From Burkholderia thailandensis E264 (lineage in GTDB: Bacteria; Pseudomonadota; Gammaproteobacteria; Burkholderiales; Burkholderiaceae), in contig NC_007650.1 in assembly GCF_000012365.1 (NCBI RefSeq), positions 2,790,001 through 2,854,000 of the forward strand: DNA of 64,000 nucleotides, written 5' to 3'. Position numbers and translations under genes: made by a program. The notes under the pieces were generated by a model, which was given only the letters and a program-made list of their open reading frames with translations, was not told the origin of the DNA and did not search any database. This document shows, piece after piece, positions 38,446 to 47,719 of this stretch (positions are counted from its first letter, which is position 1; each line of letters begins with the position of its first letter).

Positions 38446-38838
38446 CCGTGCATCGTTCGGTTCAGGGGCAGAGACCCTGGATCAGCGCGGCGCGGCCGGC
38501 AAGCGCGCGGCGCCGGCCCCGCGCATCGCTTCGTCGGCGTCCGTTTGAATCGCCGCGCAAAAGAGCGGGAAATCAACGCGCTAACGCGCACGCTGCGTTT
38601 CGAATTGATGCTCGGCGCAACGCGCTCGACACTACGGGGTTCGCGCGGGAATGCGCGGCCCCGAGCGGCGCGCGCGAGAGCCGCCGGGGCGGAGAGGATA
38701 TGCGGCGATAAGCAGCGTAAGCCGCGAGACGCGGGGATGCGCGTCGCACGCCGTGCACCGCATCGCGCGGCAGCGGGAAAACAGGGAGACGAACCGTCCG
38801 CGCGCCGGCGGGTTCGAACAATCAAAAAGGTGAACCGA

Positions 38839-40497
38839 ATGAAGCAGCAGTCCTACGATTACGACTACGTCGTGGTCGGCTCCGGCTTCGGCGGCAGCGT
38901 CGCGGCGCTGCGTCTGTCCGAGAAAGGCTATCGCGTGCTCGTGATCGAGCAGGGCCGTCGCTGGACGCCCGAGAACCTGCCGGAAAGCACGTGGAATCTG
39001 TCGCGCTGGCAATGGCGCCCCGCGCTCGGGCTGCGCGGCTTCTTCAGCATGCGCTTTTTCAAGCACGTCGTCGTGCTGCACGGCAATGCGGTCGGCGGCG
39101 GCTCGATCACGTATGCGAACACGCTGCTCGTGCCGCCCGACAAGGTGTGGCGCGAAGGCACGTGGGCCGGCCTCGAGGACTGGGAGCGCGTGATGCCCGA
39201 ACACTACGCCACCGCGAAGCGCATGCTCGGCGTCGTCACGAACCGGCGGATGGACGCGGCCGATTTCCGCTTGAAGGAGATGGCGAAGCTGATCGGCGTG
39301 GAGAAGAGCTTTTATCCGACCGAGGTCGGCGTGTTCTTCGGCGGCGACGCCGACGCGCCCGGCACCCGCTACGCCGATCCGTACTTCGGCGGCGCGGGCC
39401 CCGAGCGCACGTCGTGCATCGGCTGCGGCGGCTGCATGGTCGGCTGCCGCCACGGCGCGAAGAACACGCTCGACCGCAATTACCTGTACCTCGCCGAGCG
39501 CCTCGGCGCGCAGGTGCGCGAGCAAACGAAGGTCGTCGACGTGCGCCCGCTGGACGCGCGCGACGACGGCGCGGCGGGCTACGCGGTCGACGCGGTGTCG
39601 CTCGCGGCCGGCGCGCGCGGCGCGAAAAGCCGCGTCACGTGCCGCGGGGTCGTGTTCGCCGCATCGTCGCTCGGCACGCAGGATCTGCTGATGCGTCTGA
39701 AGGAAAAGCGCTCGCTCCCGCGTCTGTCGGACGCGCTCGGCAAGCGCGTGCGCACGAACGCCGAATCGCTGATCGGCGTGCGCTTTCCGAAATCGCGCGT
39801 CGATCTGTCGAAGGGCGTCGCCATCGGCTCGGGCATCTACATCGACGAGCACACGCACATCGAGGCCACCCGCTATCCGTCGGGCTCCGACACGATGGGA
39901 CTGCTCACGACCGTGCTCACGCGCGGCGCGCCGGGCGGCCTGCGTCCGCTCGTATGGCTCGGCGCGCTCGCGAAGCTCGTCCTCACGCGGCCGCTGACCG
40001 CATGGCGGATGATCGATCCGCGCGGCTTCGCGCGCGAGACGATGATCTTCCTCTGCATGCAGACGCTCGAAGGACACCTGACGATGCGGCTGAAGCGCCG
40101 CTGGTTCTGGCCGTTCTCGAAGCAGCTCGCGACGTCCGGCGCGAAGATTCCCGCCTACATCCCGGCCGCGAACGACTTCGCGCAAAAGGCCGCGCGCGCG
40201 CTCGGCGGCGTGCCGATGACCTCGCTCACCGAGATCCTGCTGAACGTGCCGATGACCGCGCATTGCATGGGCGGCGCGGCGATGGCGCGCGACGCGCGCG
40301 ACGGCGTGTGCGACGGCCGCGGCCGCGTGTTCGGCTACCGGAACATGTACATCTGCGACGGCTCGGTGCTCGGCGCGAATCTCGGCGTCAACCCGAGTCT
40401 CACGATCACCGCGCTCGCCGAGCATGCGATGAACCACGTGCCCGCGGCGGGCGAGCAGCAGTGGAACAGCGCCGGGGAGGAACGCGTCGCGGCATGA
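38839..40497 (+). CDS. GMC-family oxidoreductase, ChoD-like with Fe-S-type cysteines
   Basis: 552 aa. FAD-binding Rossmann motif YVVVGSGFGGSVAALRLSEK, followed by GGGSITYANTLL. Residues about 195-215 contain CIGCGGCMVGCRHGAKNTLD, a C-x2-C-x2-C-x3-C arrangement also found in mycobacterial ChoD-type cholesterol oxidase-like proteins. The C-terminal GMC domain ends with AHCMGGAAMARD and NLGVNPSLTITALAEHAMN. Oxidises an alcohol, probably a sterol- or lipid-like one (family knowledge). ATG at 38839 chosen; a GTG at 38830 is an alternative. Head-to-tail neighbour on the opposite strand is an FAD/patatin fusion. Confidence 0.88.
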   Translation: MKQQSYDYDYVVVGSGFGGSVAALRLSEKGYRVLVIEQGRRWTPENLPESTWNLSRWQWRPALGLRGFFSMRFFKHVVVLHGNAVGGGSITYANTLLVPPDKVWREGTWAGLEDWERVMPEHYATAKRMLGVVTNRRMDAADFRLKEMAKLIGVEKSFYPTEVGVFFGGDADAPGTRYADPYFGGAGPERTSCIGCGGCMVGCRHGAKNTLDRNYLYLAERLGAQVREQTKVVDVRPLDARDDGAAGYAVDAVSLAAGARGAKSRVTCRGVVFAASSLGTQDLLMRLKEKRSLPRLSDALGKRVRTNAESLIGVRFPKSRVDLSKGVAIGSGIYIDEHTHIEATRYPSGSDTMGLLTTVLTRGAPGGLRPLVWLGALAKLVLTRPLTAWRMIDPRGFARETMIFLCMQTLEGHLTMRLKRRWFWPFSKQLATSGAKIPAYIPAANDFAQKAARALGGVPMTSLTEILLNVPMTAHCMGGAAMARDARDGVCDGRGRVFGYRNMYICDGSVLGANLGVNPSLTITALAEHAMNHVPAAGEQQWNSAGEERVAA

Positions 40498-40710
40498 GTC
40501 CGCGCACGGGCGGGACGTGAGCGGGACGAATGCGGGACGAATGCGGGCGCGGCGGGCGCGAATGCAGCGCATTCGCCCATGCGAGCGAGGCCCGCCGCGC
40601 ATCGCATCGCGCCGTGCCGGGCGCGATTCGTCCGCGCCAAGCATCCGCGGCGCAACGCGCGAACGGCCGCCCGCCGCGCCACGCCGCGCGCGCCGGGCGG
40701 CCCATGCGCG

Positions 40711-42984
40711 TCACGCGGCACGGCGCCCGCGCCGGCGCAGCGCGCGGTCGTTCGCGAGCGCGGCGAGCGCCGCGTCATAGCCCTGCGTCTGCAGCTGCGC
40801 GATCGCGTCCGACGAAAAATCGTAATCCTCGATGAACGACAGCCGCCCGTCCCGGTTCAGCGTGATCCGCGCGATATCGAGCGCCGCGCGATTGCCCATC
40901 AGCCGGATGTACAGCGGCTGCTGGCGGATCTCGTTCGCGGTCGGCGCATCGACGTGAGCAAGGATGCCGTCGACGAGATCGCGGAAATCGCTCGCGTACT
41001 CCTCGAGGCGCAGATCGTTGCGCACGCGGTCCATGTACGCGATTTCCTCGCGGCGCAGCATCACTTCGACGATGTTCGTCGGCAGCGTCTTCGAGCCCGA
41101 GAACAGATCGACGATGAACACGCGCCCGCCAATCTGGCCGCACCGCGCGATCACGAGATCGAGCGGCGAGTTGCTGACGACGCCGCCGTCCCAGTACGGC
41201 CGGCCGTCGACGACGGTCCACGGCATTCCCGGCGGCAGGCTGCCGCTCGCGAGCACATGCGCGGGGCTCAGGCGATCGACGTAGCTGTCGAAGATGCGCG
41301 GCTCGCCCGTCTCGACGTCGACCGCGCCGATCAGCAGGCGCGTCGGGCTCATGCCGAGCGAATCGAAATCGACGTAGCGCGCGATCAGCTTCTCGATCGA
41401 CGATGCGTCGAAGAAGCTCGTCCATTTCGCGCGCAGTTGATCGGCGCCGAAGCCGAGCTGCGACCATTGCGGCTTCAGGAAATTCGGCACGCCGCACGAC
41501 AGCACGTACGACGACAGCCACGCCTGATGCCACTGCGAGCCGTGCGGCAGCGGCAGCGAGATCGACAGCTCGCGCCAGAACGCCTCGAGCGCCTTCGACG
41601 CGCCCTTCGGATGGCTCGCGACGATCGCGCCGTTGAACGCGCCGATCGACACCGCGGAGATCACGTCGGGCCGCACGCCGTGCTGCTCCAGCGCCTTGAT
41701 CGCGCCGCACTCGAACGCGCCGAGCGCGCCGCCGCCCTGCAGGATCAGGATCGTCTGCACCGGCAGCTTGTCGAGCGCGAAGTTCGGATCGCTCAGTTTC
41801 GATTTCTGCTCGGCGACGTTCACGTGCAGCCGGACCGCATCGTTCATCGCGGCGATCTCGACGGCCGGCCGGTCGATCGTGAACGCGGCGCGCAGCACGT
41901 CGTCGGCGAGATAGAGCAGCGTGTACGACGCATCGTCGAACGAGCCGCGCTCGATCGTCTCCGTCGCGCCGACCGGATAGCCGAGCAGGTTGTACGACAG
42001 CCCGAACACGCTGCCGTAGAAGATCGACACGTCGCGATACGGCAGCCGGTAGCCGAGCATGTTGCGCGCGACGATCCGGCCCTGCCGCACCGCGTTGTCC
42101 CAGTGCTCGATCCGCCGCCGCACGCCGAAGATCGGATCGTCGAAATGCGCGACGTCGCCCGCCGCGAACACGTCCGGATCGGCCGTCTGAAGGAACGCGT
42201 CCACTTCGATCCCGTCGCCGAGCGCGAGGCCGCTGCCGTCGAGCCAGCCGCAGTTCGGCGTGACGCCGACCGCCGCGACGAACAGGTCGCACGGATGCGT
42301 GCCGCCGTCGCTCGTCTCGACCGCCTCGACGCGCTGCGCGCCGAGCACGCGGCGCACCTCGCGGCTCGTCAGCACGTCGATGCCGCGCGCCTTGCAGAGC
42401 GCCTCGAAACGGCTCGCGAGCGCCGGCGCGCGCAGCGTCGGCATCACATCGGGCGCGCGCTCGATGAGCGTCACCTGCAGGCCGAGCGCCCGCAGCGTCG
42501 CGGCGATCTCGACGCCGAGAAAGCCGCCGCCCAGCACCGTCGCGCGGCGCGCGTGCGCGGTCGCGTCCTTCAGCGCCTGCGCCTGCGCGACCGTGTGCAG
42601 CACGTGCACGCCGTCGAGCCCGATGCCGGGCAGCGCCGGCACCTTCGCGCTCGCGCCCGTCGCGATCAGCAGCTTGCGGTAGCGGAACGCGCCGCCGTTC
42701 GACGCGCGCACGATCCGTTTCGCGAGATCGAGATGCTCGGCGCGCGCGCCGAGCACGACGTCGATGCGCTGCGACGCATAGAACGCCGCGTCGTGCAGCG
42801 CGATGCTCGCGGGCTGCGCGGCGCCCATCAGGAATTCCTGGCTGAGCGGCGGGCGCTGATACGGCAGCACGGGCTCGCCGCAGAGGATCGCGATGCTCGC
42901 CGGCGCGTTCTCGCCGCGCAGCGTCCTGGCGGCGGTGACGCTCGCGATGCCGCCGCCGACGAGCAGATAGTCGAACTCACGCAT
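40711..42984 (-). CDS. Fusion: FAD/NAD(P) oxidoreductase plus patatin-like phospholipase
   Basis: 757 aa in one uninterrupted frame. Residues 1-395 are a ferredoxin-reductase-like pyridine-nucleotide oxidoreductase: FAD motif DYLLVGGGIASVTAART, NAD motif ATVLGGGFLGVEIAATLRAL, second FAD site DVFAAGDVAHFDDP, and a Reductase_C-like tail. Residues 410-757 are a patatin-like phospholipase: oxyanion hole LQGGGALGAFECG (415-427), nucleophile serine 446 in SAVSIGAFNG, catalytic aspartate in YWDGGVVSNSPL, with a DUF3734-type C-terminal part. The Ser-Asp dyad looks intact; the usual GxSxG is AxSxG. The physiological link may be lipid hydrolysis plus redox chemistry on the released acyl chain (inference). 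Confidence 0.88.
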   Translation of the reverse strand: MREFDYLLVGGGIASVTAARTLRGENAPASIAILCGEPVLPYQRPPLSQEFLMGAAQPASIALHDAAFYASQRIDVVLGARAEHLDLAKRIVRASNGGAFRYRKLLIATGASAKVPALPGIGLDGVHVLHTVAQAQALKDATAHARRATVLGGGFLGVEIAATLRALGLQVTLIERAPDVMPTLRAPALASRFEALCKARGIDVLTSREVRRVLGAQRVEAVETSDGGTHPCDLFVAAVGVTPNCGWLDGSGLALGDGIEVDAFLQTADPDVFAAGDVAHFDDPIFGVRRRIEHWDNAVRQGRIVARNMLGYRLPYRDVSIFYGSVFGLSYNLLGYPVGATETIERGSFDDASYTLLYLADDVLRAAFTIDRPAVEIAAMNDAVRLHVNVAEQKSKLSDPNFALDKLPVQTILILQGGGALGAFECGAIKALEQHGVRPDVISAVSIGAFNGAIVASHPKGASKALEAFWRELSISLPLPHGSQWHQAWLSSYVLSCGVPNFLKPQWSQLGFGADQLRAKWTSFFDASSIEKLIARYVDFDSLGMSPTRLLIGAVDVETGEPRIFDSYVDRLSPAHVLASGSLPPGMPWTVVDGRPYWDGGVVSNSPLDLVIARCGQIGGRVFIVDLFSGSKTLPTNIVEVMLRREEIAYMDRVRNDLRLEEYASDFRDLVDGILAHVDAPTANEIRQQPLYIRLMGNRAALDIARITLNRDGRLSFIEDYDFSSDAIAQLQTQGYDAALAALANDRALRRRGRRAA

Positions 42985-43035
42985 CGGCGCCTCCCATCGC
43001 CGCGCGGCGCGCGGCGTGCAAACGGCCGGCGCCGT

Positions 43036-43431
43036 TCACAGCGACGGCCTCGGCTGCGTCGCGAACCGCCGCTCGTGCGCACGCTGGCACGGCGCGCAGC
43101 GCAGCGCGGTCGGGCGCGCGAGCAGGCGCTCATAGGCGATCGGCTGCCCGCAGTCCGCGCAAAAGCCGTAATCGCGCCGCGCGATCCGTTGCAGCGCCGC
43201 GTCGACTTCGCGCAACTCGGCAAGCTTCATGCCGATCAGTGCGTGGTCGACGTCGACGAACAAGTCCGCGTTCGCCTCATCGCCTTCGTCGGGCGCGGGG
43301 CCCGCGAGGTCCGCATACGGCTCGTCGGCGCGCTGCCGCTCGCCGGCGCGCACGTCCGCCTGAAGCGCCTGCCGGCATGCGCGCAGCAAAGCGCCCAGAA
43401 CCTGGAGTTGATGCTCGTCGAACGCTGCCAT
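43036..43431 (-). CDS. DksA/TraR-family zinc-finger protein
   Basis: 131 aa. N-terminal coiled-coil-like helices (EHQLQVLGALLRACRQALQA, DVDHALIGMKLAELREVDAA) and a C-terminal zinc finger YGFCADCGQPIAYERL with a second pair RCAPCQRAHERR. Such proteins enter the RNA polymerase secondary channel and modulate transcription, often with ppGpp. The second of two adjacent ATGs (43431) has the better GGAGG spacing. An FNR-type box at 43695-43708 lies upstream with a correctly placed TACGCT -10, so induction under low oxygen is predicted. Confidence 0.85.
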   Translation of the reverse strand: MAAFDEHQLQVLGALLRACRQALQADVRAGERQRADEPYADLAGPAPDEGDEANADLFVDVDHALIGMKLAELREVDAALQRIARRDYGFCADCGQPIAYERLLARPTALRCAPCQRAHERRFATQPRPSL

Positions 43432-43694
43432 CATGTCCTCCGCGTTTCGCGTTGCCGCATCGGTCCGTCGCGCGCTGCGCGGCGGCGGCCAGCCAATGCG
43501 TGCCGTGCTGCCTGCCGGATCTTGCCGTGAAGCCTCGATTCCCCGCTTCGCCGCGCGCGGCGCTCCGCGAACGGGCGAACGAACGGGCGCGTGAACGGGC
43601 GAGCGGCAGCGCTCCGGTTTCGCGCGCCGCCGCAGCGCGGCTCGCGCGGCCCGGCCGAATGCTCGATAGCGTATGCCCGGCCGGACGGCTGGCG

Positions 43695-43708
43695 TTGACG
43701 CGCATCAA
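43695..43708 (-). promoter_or_regulatory. FNR/Anr-type box upstream of DksA-like gene
   Basis: TTGACGCGCATCAA fits TTGAY-N4-RTCAA. On the minus strand a TACGCT -10 element (43668-43673) places the start near 43660, with the box centred about 41 bases upstream: class II FNR geometry. Confidence 0.7.
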
Positions 43709-44065
43709 TCGCGCATGTCGCTGCAACCGCGCGGCGCTCGCGCGCGAATCCGGTCACGCCACGATGCCACCGCGCCCGCGCCGCCGCAACGTCCCGCGCC
43801 GAACGATCGCGCGACGGCGACCGCCGCTGTCATCGCGGCCCGCCGCCGGGATGACGGCGGAGCGCCTAAATGCCCGGCCACGCGCCCCCGGGCGGCGCGA
43901 ATCCCGCCGACCGCCGCGTCACGTCCGCGTCACGGCCGCATCACGGCCGCAGCGACCGCAGCGGCCGTCCATTCACCGGAGCCGGCGCGCACCGGCACCT
44001 GCCCCCATTTCAGCGCCCGTGCGGCGATCGCCCGCCCCATGCGCCGGCGCCTGGCCGCGATCTGC

Positions 44066-44079
44066 TTGACGATCGTCAA
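44066..44079 (+). promoter_or_regulatory. FNR/Anr-type box upstream of phaZ
   Basis: TTGACGATCGTCAA, a perfect 14-bp palindrome. A TAATCT -10 (44101-44106) lies at the class II distance, predicting transcription from about 44113 towards the PHB depolymerase gene. Confidence 0.72.
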
Positions 44080-44373
44080 TGGTCCGCCGCGCCCGGCTTT
44101 TAATCTGGCCATGCGGCGTTCGCCGGCCTATGCTGTCCGAATCCGATCGGCGTCGAACGCGCTGCGTCGCGGCATGCGAATCCGCGCGCGGCCGCCGTCT
44201 CCGGCACGCTTCGCGACGTCGGGCGCCTCGGCGCCGCAAGCGCCCGGCGGCCGCCCGCCGTTCGGCCGCGCGCGCCGCTGGCCGGCCCGTCGCCGCGCGT
44301 TGCCCTTCCCGCGGCCCGCGCGCGCCGCTGCGGCAGCGGCAGTGTGTTCCCGTACCGCCAGCAAGGAGATCCG

Positions 44374-45645
44374 ATGCTGTACGCGTGGCTCGAAGCGCAA
44401 CGTGAGTTCTTCCGCGCATGCCAGCCGTGGACGGGCGCCGCGCAGCGCGCGAACGCGAGCGCGCGCTCGGCCGGCTGGCCGACATGGGGCCCGATGGCGC
44501 ACGCGGCCGATGCGATCCCCAAGCCGCCGCCGTTCGCGATCGCGTCGGTCATGATCGACGGCGCGGCCGTCCCGGTCGACGAACGGGTCGTCGACGACAC
44601 GCCGTTCTGCGCGCTGCGCAAGTTCTCCCGCCGGCTCGACGGCGGCGCGGCCGCGCGCCCAGCGGTCTTTCTGTGCACGCCGCTCGCCGGCCACCATGCG
44701 GTGATGCTGCGCGAGACCGTCGAGACGATGCTCGCGACGCGCGACGTCTACGTGACCGACTGGCGCAACGCGCGCGACGTCCCGCCCGACGCGGGCGCGT
44801 TCGGCCTCGACGACTACGTGTGCACGCTCGAACGCTTCATCGCCGGCGCGGCCGAAAGCGGGCTGCACGTGATGGCGGTCTGCCAGGCGACGGTGCCCGC
44901 GCTCGCGGCCGCCGCGCTGCTTGCGGCGCGCGGCGTCCACGTCGCGAGCGTCGCGCTGCTCGGCGGCCCGATCGACACGCGCTCGCACCCGACGCTCGTC
45001 GACCGCTTCGCGCTCGAACACGACCTCGACTGGTTCCGCTGCGCGGCGATCGACGTCGTGCCGCCGCCGTATGCGGGCGCGGGGCGGCGCGTCTATCCGG
45101 GCTTCATCCAGCACGCGGCGATCGTCGTCGCACATCCGCAGCGGCGCGTGTCGCTCGAGAGCCGCTACTGGGCCGCGTGGATGACGGGCGATCTCGCGTG
45201 CGCCGCGCGCTGCATGCGCGAGATGAACGAATACGGCGCGGTGCTCGACATGACCGAGCGCTATTTCCTCGACACGATTCGCGTGATCTTCCACGAGCGG
45301 CTGCTCGCGCAAGGCCGCTGGTCGATCGGCAGCCGCCGCGTCGCGCCGGAGCAACTCACGCGCACCGCGCTCTGCACGATCGAAGGCGGCCGCGACGACA
45401 TTGCCGGCGCCGGCCAGACGCACGCGGCGCACGCACTATGCAACGCGGTGCCCGACGCCGGGCGCGAGCGCATCACCGAGCCGGACTGCGATCACTACGA
45501 CCTCTTTCTCGGCCCGCGCTGGCGGCACTCGATCCATCCGGCGCTCGACGCGTTCTGGACGCGCGCGGAAGCGGCGCGGCGCGCGGCCGGCGAGCCGCCT
45601 CGCGCCGCGCCGAGCGCCGAGCCCGAGCACCGAATCGCGCATTGA
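44374..45645 (+). CDS. phaZ: Intracellular PHB depolymerase
   Basis: 423 aa, the size of Ralstonia-type intracellular depolymerases. N-terminus MLYAWLEAQREFFRACQPW; catalytic cysteine in GLHVMAVCQATVPALAAAAL (the C replaces serine of the lipase box, characteristic of PhaZ/PhaC relatives); catalytic histidine in EPDCDHYDLFLGPRWRHSIH, conserved in the PHB_depo_C domain. The ATG follows AAGGAG. It mobilises poly-3-hydroxybutyrate granules, supplying reducing equivalents during starvation or low oxygen. Likely in operon with the reductase-like gene 111 bp downstream. Confidence 0.87.
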   Translation: MLYAWLEAQREFFRACQPWTGAAQRANASARSAGWPTWGPMAHAADAIPKPPPFAIASVMIDGAAVPVDERVVDDTPFCALRKFSRRLDGGAAARPAVFLCTPLAGHHAVMLRETVETMLATRDVYVTDWRNARDVPPDAGAFGLDDYVCTLERFIAGAAESGLHVMAVCQATVPALAAAALLAARGVHVASVALLGGPIDTRSHPTLVDRFALEHDLDWFRCAAIDVVPPPYAGAGRRVYPGFIQHAAIVVAHPQRRVSLESRYWAAWMTGDLACAARCMREMNEYGAVLDMTERYFLDTIRVIFHERLLAQGRWSIGSRRVAPEQLTRTALCTIEGGRDDIAGAGQTHAAHALCNAVPDAGRERITEPDCDHYDLFLGPRWRHSIHPALDAFWTRAEAARRAAGEPPRAAPSAEPEHRIAH

Positions 45646-45756
45646 GCCCCGCACAGCGCCGCGCGACGAACTACCGCGCGCGGCGCGCGCGCATGCCGCT
45701 TGCGGACGATCAACAAACGCACACGCGCCGCTCGCCACGCCGATTCGTTCGTCCGC

Positions 45757-47547
45757 ATGATCGGCGTCATGGACGACCAACCGATCTGCGACACCGTATT
45801 CGCCGACCGCTACGCGCTGCCGGGCGAGCACTCGCGCGCCCAGGCGTGCGCGCGGGTCGCTCGCGCGCTCGCGCTCGCGGAGCCGGTGGCGACGCGCTCG
45901 GGCGCCGCGCGGCGCTTCTACCGCAACCTGCTGAACGGCGCGCTCGGCGCGAGCCGCGTGATGGCGCGCGCCGGCGCCGCGCCGGATCAGACGATGGCGA
46001 GCTGCTTCGTGCATCCGATCCGCGCGCCCGCCGCGCTCACGCGCTTTCATCCGAACCTCGACGAGGCGCTCGACGAAGCGCGCCTCGCGCTCGCGATGGG
46101 CGCCGACATCGGCTACGACTTCTCGGACATCCCGCCCGCGAGCGCGCGGCCCGACTCGGGCCAGCCGGCGTCGCCCGGCGTGTGCGCGGCGCTCGAGCGC
46201 TTCGAGCGCATCGGCGCGCAGGCGGGTGAGCGCGACGGCCGCCGCCGCGCGCAGCTCGCGGTGCTGCGCTGCGATCATCCGGATCTGCCCGCATTCGCCG
46301 CCGCGAAGTGCGGGCCCAAGCGCGGGCATGCGCGCTGGACGACGCTCGGGCTTGCGGTGGCCGTCACGGACGCGTTCATGCGGGCGGTCGAGCAGGATCT
46401 GCCGTGGGCGCTGCGGCATCCGGCGCCGCCGCGCGACGCGCCGAGCGGCGCGCTGCCCGCCGAGGACGGCGCATGGACGTATGCGAGCGTGCCCGCGCGC
46501 CATTTGTGGCGCGAGATCGTGTCGGCCGCGCGCGACGGCGCGGGGCCCGGCCTCGTGTTCGTCGACGCGATCGCGGCCGCCGATCCGCTGCGCGGCCACG
46601 AGCGCATCGGCGCGATGAGCCCGTGCGGCGCGCAGCCGCTGCCGCCGTACGGCAGCGCGATGCTGGGCGCGATCGATCTGTCGCGCTTCGTGCGCAATCC
46701 GTTCGGCGCCGGCGGCGAGCCGCGCTTCGATTTCGCCGCGTTCGACACGGCGGTGCGCGTCGAGGTGCGCCTGCTCGACAACGCGCTCGACGTCACGCGC
46801 TGGCCGCTCGCCGCGCACGCGCGCGAGTCGTATCAGAAGCGGCGGATCGGCGTCGGCGTGACGGGGCTCGCGGACATGCTCGCGATGATGCGGCTGCGCT
46901 ACGATTCGCCGGCCGCGCGCGAGATGGCGCGCTACGTCGCGTCCGACCTGCGCAACCACGCGTATGCGGCGTCGGCCGAACTCGCCGCCGAGCGCGGCGC
47001 GTATCCGCTGTGCGACCGCCAAGCGCATCTCGACGCGCTGCGCGCGGGGCCGCCCCTGCCGCACGCGGTCTGCCACGCCGTCGAGCGCGACGGGCTGCGC
47101 AACAGCCATCTGACGTCGTTCGCGCCCGTCGCCGGCGTGAGCCTCGCGTTCGGCGACAACTGCTCGCCCGGCATCGAGCCGGCGCGCGCGTGGATCGAGC
47201 ACCGGACGGTGCGCGCGGGCGCGGGCACTTCCGGCGCGCCGGGGATGCGCGCGGAGAATCATGCGCACCGGCTGTTCCGGTCGCTGCGCGGCGAGCGCGC
47301 CGCGCTGCCGGACTACTTCGCGACCGACGCGGACGTCTCGCCGAGCGAGCGCCTCGCGATGCGCGCGGCGCTGCAGCCGTATGTCGACGCGGGAATCGAG
47401 AACACGCTGACCTTGGCGAGCCATTACTCGCTCGAGGAGGTCAACGCGTTGCTGTTTGCCGCGTGGCGCGCGAAGCTGAAGAGCGTCGCGATACGGCGCA
47501 CGGATCTTGCGCGCGACGCGCGATCGGGCGACGGCGGCGGCGCGTAG
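45757..47547 (+). CDS. Class II ribonucleotide reductase-like protein with altered active site
   Basis: About 596 aa, alignable to NrdJ/NrdZ large subunits: ASCFVHPIRAP (first redox Cys), KRRIGVGVTGLADMLAMMRL, LRNSHLTSFAPVAGVSLAF. Several key residues differ. The catalytic finger-loop motif N-P-C-G-E-Q reads SPCGAQ (288-293): Cys290 is kept, but the Asn and Glu that act with it are Ser and Ala. The second redox Cys region reads GSAMLGAIDL with no cysteine. The phosphate-binding PTGTIS equivalent is PVAGVS. A C-terminal CxxC is missing. Ordinary ribonucleotide reduction is therefore doubtful. Start is uncertain (45757 or 45769; no clear ribosome-binding site). Mycobacterial NrdZ is a DosR-regulon member, matching its neighbours. 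Confidence 0.82.
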   Translation: MIGVMDDQPICDTVFADRYALPGEHSRAQACARVARALALAEPVATRSGAARRFYRNLLNGALGASRVMARAGAAPDQTMASCFVHPIRAPAALTRFHPNLDEALDEARLALAMGADIGYDFSDIPPASARPDSGQPASPGVCAALERFERIGAQAGERDGRRRAQLAVLRCDHPDLPAFAAAKCGPKRGHARWTTLGLAVAVTDAFMRAVEQDLPWALRHPAPPRDAPSGALPAEDGAWTYASVPARHLWREIVSAARDGAGPGLVFVDAIAAADPLRGHERIGAMSPCGAQPLPPYGSAMLGAIDLSRFVRNPFGAGGEPRFDFAAFDTAVRVEVRLLDNALDVTRWPLAAHARESYQKRRIGVGVTGLADMLAMMRLRYDSPAAREMARYVASDLRNHAYAASAELAAERGAYPLCDRQAHLDALRAGPPLPHAVCHAVERDGLRNSHLTSFAPVAGVSLAFGDNCSPGIEPARAWIEHRTVRAGAGTSGAPGMRAENHAHRLFRSLRGERAALPDYFATDADVSPSERLAMRAALQPYVDAGIENTLTLASHYSLEEVNALLFAAWRAKLKSVAIRRTDLARDARSGDGGGA

Positions 47548-47577
47548 CGGCCCGGAGAAGCGGCGGCGCGCGGGCGC

Positions 47578-47591
47578 TTGACCCATGTCAA
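47578..47591 (+). promoter_or_regulatory. FNR/Anr-type box upstream of kinase/P-loop fusion
   Basis: TTGACCCATGTCAA, centred at 47584.5. A TCGAAT hexamer at 47614-47619 is exactly where the -10 of a class II FNR promoter should be; start predicted near 47626. Confidence 0.68.
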
Positions 47592-47719
47592 GCCGGCGCG
47601 CGGCGCAATCGGGTCGAATGACGACGGGCGCGATGGCCGCGCGGCGGTTTCGACGCCACGGCAGCCGCGTGGCAGGCCGCGCCCCATCCCGCGCGACCAC
47701 GATCCACGGAGGTGACGAG

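Larger units (their letters stand above)
43432..44373. other. 942-bp divergent regulatory region
   Basis: No credible gene. Contains two FNR-type boxes (43695-43708 and 44066-44079), one pointing to the DksA-like gene (minus), the other to the PHB depolymerase gene (plus). The interior (43740-44040) is GC-rich and featureless; the 44114-44373 part would be a long 5' leader of phaZ. Confidence 0.6.

Noticed and set aside
36798..38825. 675-codon minus-strand open frame
   Set aside because: Mostly the antisense shadow of the LysR gene at 37041-37976; only a short segment corresponds to the decayed DUF2834-like gene.
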